DNA of 64,000 nt, taken from positions 1,087,475 to 1,151,474 of the forward strand of contig NZ_JAFEJK010000001.1 in assembly GCF_016888515.1 (NCBI RefSeq), in the 5' to 3' direction. Made by a program: the position numbers and the translations under genes. The notes under the pieces are model-generated. The model saw only the letters and a program-made list of their open reading frames with translations, was not told where the DNA came from and ran no database searches. Numbering within the stretch: position 1 is the stretch's first letter; the number at the start of each line of letters is the position of its first letter. Source of the DNA: Shimia biformata. Lineage in GTDB: Bacteria; Pseudomonadota; Alphaproteobacteria; Rhodobacterales; Rhodobacteraceae. Positions 61,127-64,000 of the stretch are shown one piece after another.

Positions 61127-62259
61127 TGAAGCTGCGCCTGACCGGGGCCGACGTTTTGCGGCCAGATGGTTTTCGCCAAGAGCCCGTATCCATCGCCGAC
61201 GGCCGCATTTCCGAAAACGATGGCCGCGAGGTCGATTTGTCAGGATTCCTGATCCTGCCCGGCATCATCGACATGCACGGTGATGGGTTCGAGCGCCATC
61301 TCGCGCCTCGACGCGGCGCAATGAAAGATCTGTCAGTGGGGCTACGGTCCTGCGACGCGGAACTGGCGGCAAACGGTATAACCACGGCGGTTCTTGCGCA
61401 GTTCTGGTCATGGGAAGGCGGCATGCGCGGACCAGACTTCGCGCGTGCCTTTCTGGAGGCGCTGGCGCGGACCCGGATGCTGACCGATATCCGGGTGCAG
61501 CTGCGTCTGGAAACGCATTTGATAGACGACTACGCCGCTTTCGAGGATGCCGTGACGACCCATGAGGTGCCCTATGTGGTCTTCAACGACCACCTGCCGC
61601 ATGCGGCGCTGAGCAAGGGCAAGAAGCCGCCCCGATTGACGGGGCAGGCGCTAAAAAGTGGCCGTTCACCCGAGGCGCATCTGGCGCTGTTGCAGGCTCT
61701 GCATGGCGTGGGTGATCAAGTACCCGAGGCGGTTGCGGGGCTGGCGGCGCGTTTGCTGGCGCGCGGGGTGCGGCTGGGCAGCCATGACGATCAGTCTGCC
61801 GCCGACCGCGACATGTGGCGCGCGCGCGGGGTGGTAATTTCCGAGTTTCCCGAAACCCAAGAAGCCGCTGCTGCTGCATCTGCCGCAGGCGATCCGGTCA
61901 TTCTTGGCGCGCCCAACGTGGTTCGCGGCGGGTCGCACAAACAGAACGTGTCCGCCCGCGACCTGATCGGGCAGGGGATCGGTGATGCGCTGGCTTCGGA
62001 CTATCACTATCCTACGCTGATTCAGGCGGCATTCCTGTTGGCGGATGAGGGCGTCTGCGATCTGGCACAAGCCTGGCGGCTGGTATCGAAAGGTCCGGCG
62101 GCAATCCTTGGCCTTGATGATCGTGGTCAGATTGTACCCGGCAAACGTGCCGACCTCGTGGTGATCGACCCAGAGACACGCCGCGCCGGGGCCACCATAA
62201 CAGGGGGCGAAATCACCCATATGTCGGGCGAAGTGGCGCGGCGGTTCCTGACCGGCTGA
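61126..62259 (+). CDS. phnM: Alpha-D-ribose 1-methylphosphonate 5-triphosphate diphosphatase (PhnM)
   Basis: PhnM is an amidohydrolase-fold enzyme that releases pyrophosphate from the phosphonate ribose triphosphate in the C-P lyase pathway. The 377-residue protein shows SGFLILPGIIDMHGDGFERHLAPRRGAMKDL, with the metal-binding HGDGFERH segment, ETHLIDDYAAFEDAV, GAPNVVRGGSHKQNVSARDLIGQGI and LASDYHYPTLIQAAF. No other phn gene lies in the window, so it is an orphan here. It is coupled to the hydrolase gene by a 1-base overlap. The full C-P lyase operon may be elsewhere in the genome, or this copy may act on another substrate. Confidence 0.93.
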   Translation: MKLRLTGADVLRPDGFRQEPVSIADGRISENDGREVDLSGFLILPGIIDMHGDGFERHLAPRRGAMKDLSVGLRSCDAELAANGITTAVLAQFWSWEGGMRGPDFARAFLEALARTRMLTDIRVQLRLETHLIDDYAAFEDAVTTHEVPYVVFNDHLPHAALSKGKKPPRLTGQALKSGRSPEAHLALLQALHGVGDQVPEAVAGLAARLLARGVRLGSHDDQSAADRDMWRARGVVISEFPETQEAAAAASAAGDPVILGAPNVVRGGSHKQNVSARDLIGQGIGDALASDYHYPTLIQAAFLLADEGVCDLAQAWRLVSKGPAAILGLDDRGQIVPGKRADLVVIDPETRRAGATITGGEITHMSGEVARRFLTG

Positions 62260-63330
62260 TCAGCCGCGCTTGATGCGGTTCACGTGACCCATCTTGCGAC
62301 CGGCGCGGGTCTCGGCCTTGCCATAAAGATGCAGCGCCGCGTCCCGCTCGCGCAGGATTTGTGGCACCTGGTCCATGTCATCACCGATCAGGTTTTCCAT
62401 GACCACGTCTGCATATCGCTGACCGTCACCAAGTGGCAGGCCGGTCACGGCGCGGATATGCTGTTCGAACTGGTCCACGGCACAGCCGTTCTGGGTCCAG
62501 TGGCCCGAATTGTGAACCCTCGGAGCAACCTCGTTCACAACAAGGCCCGCGGACGTGACGAACAATTCAACCCCCATGACACCGACATAATCAAGCTGGT
62601 TCAGGATACGGGCGGCCAGAAGCACCGCGTCGGTCCGCTGGCCCGCGCTCAGGCGCGCCGGGACGGTGGTTGTGTGCAGGATGCCATCACGGTGGACATT
62701 CTCGCCGGGATCGAAACAGGCGACTTCCCCGTCGATGCCGCGCGCGGCGATGACCGAAACCTCGTGGCTGAAATCGACGAATCCTTCCAGGATCGAAGGT
62801 GCGCCCGCCATGTCCGCGATTGCGGTGTCGATGTCATCTTTGCTGTTCAGCCGGGCCTGACCCTTGCCATCATATCCGAAGCGGCGGGTTTTCAGGATCG
62901 CGGGTGTGCCGATCGCGTCAATCGCGGCGACAAGATCGTCGCGTGTGTCGACAGCCGCGAAGGGGGCGGTTTTCAATCCGAGGTCGCGCAGGAATTCCTT
63001 TTCGGTCATCCGGTCCTGGCTGACGCGCAGCGCCTCGCGGTTGGGGCGGATGGGCACATGTGCTTCCAGCACGTCAAGCGCGTCCGTGGGGATATTCTCG
63101 AACTCGTAGGTCACGACGTCGACCGAGGCGGCAAAGCCGCGCAGCGCGTCAAGGTCGTCATAGCCTGCCGTGGTCACTCGGTCGCAAACATGCGCAGCAG
63201 GTGGGTTCGCTCCGGGTTCAAAGATGTGTGTGCGATAGCCCAGCCGGGCCGCCGCGACCGACAGCATGCGGCCAAGCTGACCGCCGCCAAGGATACCGAT
63301 GGTGGAACCGGGACGCAAAGGATCAGTCAT
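62260..63330 (-). CDS. purK: N5-carboxyaminoimidazole ribonucleotide synthase
   Basis: ATP-grasp enzyme of de novo purine synthesis, carboxylating AIR with bicarbonate. The 356-residue protein has [21 protein letters not shown] (about residues 11-31), [44 protein letters not shown] (ATP-grasp region), and [18 protein letters not shown]. The ATG at 63330 is chosen: it overlaps the purE stop by 8 bases, giving translational coupling. A longer open frame upstream would run into purE. It is the second gene of the purE-purK operon, convergent with phnM. Confidence 0.96.
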   Translation of the reverse strand: MTDPLRPGSTIGILGGGQLGRMLSVAAARLGYRTHIFEPGANPPAAHVCDRVTTAGYDDLDALRGFAASVDVVTYEFENIPTDALDVLEAHVPIRPNREALRVSQDRMTEKEFLRDLGLKTAPFAAVDTRDDLVAAIDAIGTPAILKTRRFGYDGKGQARLNSKDDIDTAIADMAGAPSILEGFVDFSHEVSVIAARGIDGEVACFDPGENVHRDGILHTTTVPARLSAGQRTDAVLLAARILNQLDYVGVMGVELFVTSAGLVVNEVAPRVHNSGHWTQNGCAVDQFEQHIRAVTGLPLGDGQRYADVVMENLIGDDMDQVPQILRERDAALHLYGKAETRAGRKMGHVNRIKRG

Positions 63331-63811
63331 CTTGGGGCTCATCCGGGATCGAGGCCGACAGCGCATCGCGCCATGCGTCCAGCCGCTCGGCCAAATCCGG
63401 GTCGGACACCGCCAGGATGCCTGCCGCCATCAACCCGGCATTGGCGGCACCCGCAGCGCCGATTGCCATGGTCGCAACCGGGAAACCCTTGGGCATCTGG
63501 ACAATGGAATAAAGGCTGTCAACGCCCGACAGCGCCTTGGTCTGAACCGGCACACCGATCACCGGCACCCGAGTCTTCGAGGCCATCATGCCCGGCAGAT
63601 GCGCGGCACCGCCGGCGCCGGCGATGATCACGTGCAATCCCCTGTCCGCCGCGGTCTTGCCATAGCTCCACAGCCGATCAGGTGTGCGATGCGCCGAGAC
63701 GATCTTGGCCTCATACGCGATTCCCAATTCATCCAGGATATCCGCCGCCAGTTTCATGGTGGGCCAGTCCGACTGGCTGCCCATGATGATTCCCACCTTG
63801 ATGTCGCTCAT
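63323..63811 (-). CDS. purE: N5-carboxyaminoimidazole ribonucleotide mutase
   Basis: Catalyses N5-CAIR to CAIR in purine synthesis. The 162-residue class I PurE has [25 protein letters not shown] (residues 6-30), [16 protein letters not shown] with the catalytic His, [30 protein letters not shown] and [20 protein letters not shown]. It starts the purEK operon. Its stop lies within the first codons of purK. The 70 bases upstream, before the DUF465 gene, should hold the promoter. Confidence 0.97.
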   Translation of the reverse strand: MSDIKVGIIMGSQSDWPTMKLAADILDELGIAYEAKIVSAHRTPDRLWSYGKTAADRGLHVIIAGAGGAAHLPGMMASKTRVPVIGVPVQTKALSGVDSLYSIVQMPKGFPVATMAIGAAGAANAGLMAAGILAVSDPDLAERLDAWRDALSASIPDEPQDD

Positions 63812-63881
63812 GTCCGCCTCTGCGTGAAAGAGCGCGCACTATATCCGTTTCGCGGCTCGACGCAATGCGGCGAAACCCGTT

Positions 63882-64000
63882 TCAGGCGATGATATCCGGA
63901 GTCAGGCGGTCTTCGATCTGGGCGATAATGTCCTTCAGGCGCAGTTTTTGCTTTTTCAGCCGCTGAATCGTCAACTGGTCACCCGTGCCACGTTCAACAA
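63882..64000 (-). CDS. DUF465 (YdcH-like) protein, truncated by window edge
   Basis: The C-terminal 39 residues of a short protein, read on the minus strand: LTIQRLKKQKLRLKDIIAQI followed by EDRLTPDIIA and a stop. The LKKxKLxLKD pattern is the DUF465 signature of small helical-hairpin proteins, function unknown. The N-terminus lies beyond the window, so the start is not visible. It is 71 bases upstream of the purE ATG and transcribed in the same direction. Confidence 0.82.
   Translation of the reverse strand, partial: VERGTGDQLTIQRLKKQKLRLKDIIAQIEDRLTPDIIA

Overview
The window looks like an ordinary chromosomal segment of an alphaproteobacterium of the order Rhodobacterales (Roseobacter/Rhodobacter type). 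This rests on GC-rich coding sequence and on the gene set: a hisS-hisZ-hisG cluster, a B12-dependent ribonucleotide reductase (nrdJ), homospermidine synthase, a Hint-domain protein, and DUF1489, DUF2161, DUF938, YcgN and TIGR01459 proteins. I see no prophage, integrase, intact insertion sequence, CRISPR array, tRNA or rRNA. The genus cannot be fixed from the window alone.

Layout, left to right. The left edge cuts panB. Then come an exported DUF1254/DUF1214 protein, an AhpD-like protein, and a tightly overlapping operon of aldo/keto reductase, DauA-like FAD enzyme and DUF938 methyltransferase. A decayed short-chain dehydrogenase remnant, a VOC protein and an exported amidohydrolase follow. From 8.2 to 13.3 kb, on the minus strand, lies a five-gene BMP-type (nucleoside-like) ABC transporter operon with an unexpected 3-TM small protein between its permeases. 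Next are a cold-shock gene and a scar that joins the tail of a TetR regulator to the tail of an MltB-like transglycosylase. Then come an exported hypothetical protein, dnaE, slyX, a crotonase, hisS-hisZ-hisG, DUF1489 and nrdJ.

From 26 to 32 kb are envelope genes (LpxR-like lipid A deacylase, Hint protein, alginate-lyase-like exported protein, an outer-membrane barrel) around rpsD. Homospermidine synthase is followed by a hisC-tyrA-extensin cluster, gamma-glutamyltranspeptidase, a GlcD/Dld-type FAD oxidase, and a convergent glyoxylate reductase/VOC pair. The groES-groEL operon carries a perfect CIRCE element. Right of it are a divergent SDR/MarR pair, a DUF2161 nuclease-like gene, a TraB/GumN protein, manganese pyrophosphatase, a GST, a NOX/ferric-reductase-like flavocytochrome and an acyl-CoA dehydrogenase. 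A HAD protein, a MaoC protein, then ribF-ycgN-ltaE, an 18-repeat MORN protein, nadE, a DMT permease, a Nudix hydrolase, a lipase-like hydrolase coupled to an orphan phnM, purE-purK and a truncated DUF465 gene complete the window.

Most genes are housekeeping: pantothenate, histidine, aromatic amino acid, purine, NAD, flavin and deoxynucleotide synthesis, replication, translation and chaperones. The less ordinary items are the small membrane protein in the ABC operon, four copies of a hairpin-plus-tail intergenic repeat, two gene-decay scars, the lipase-phnM pair, and short repeats with possible leader ORFs near 46.7 kb. I did not find a convincing wholly new multi-gene system.
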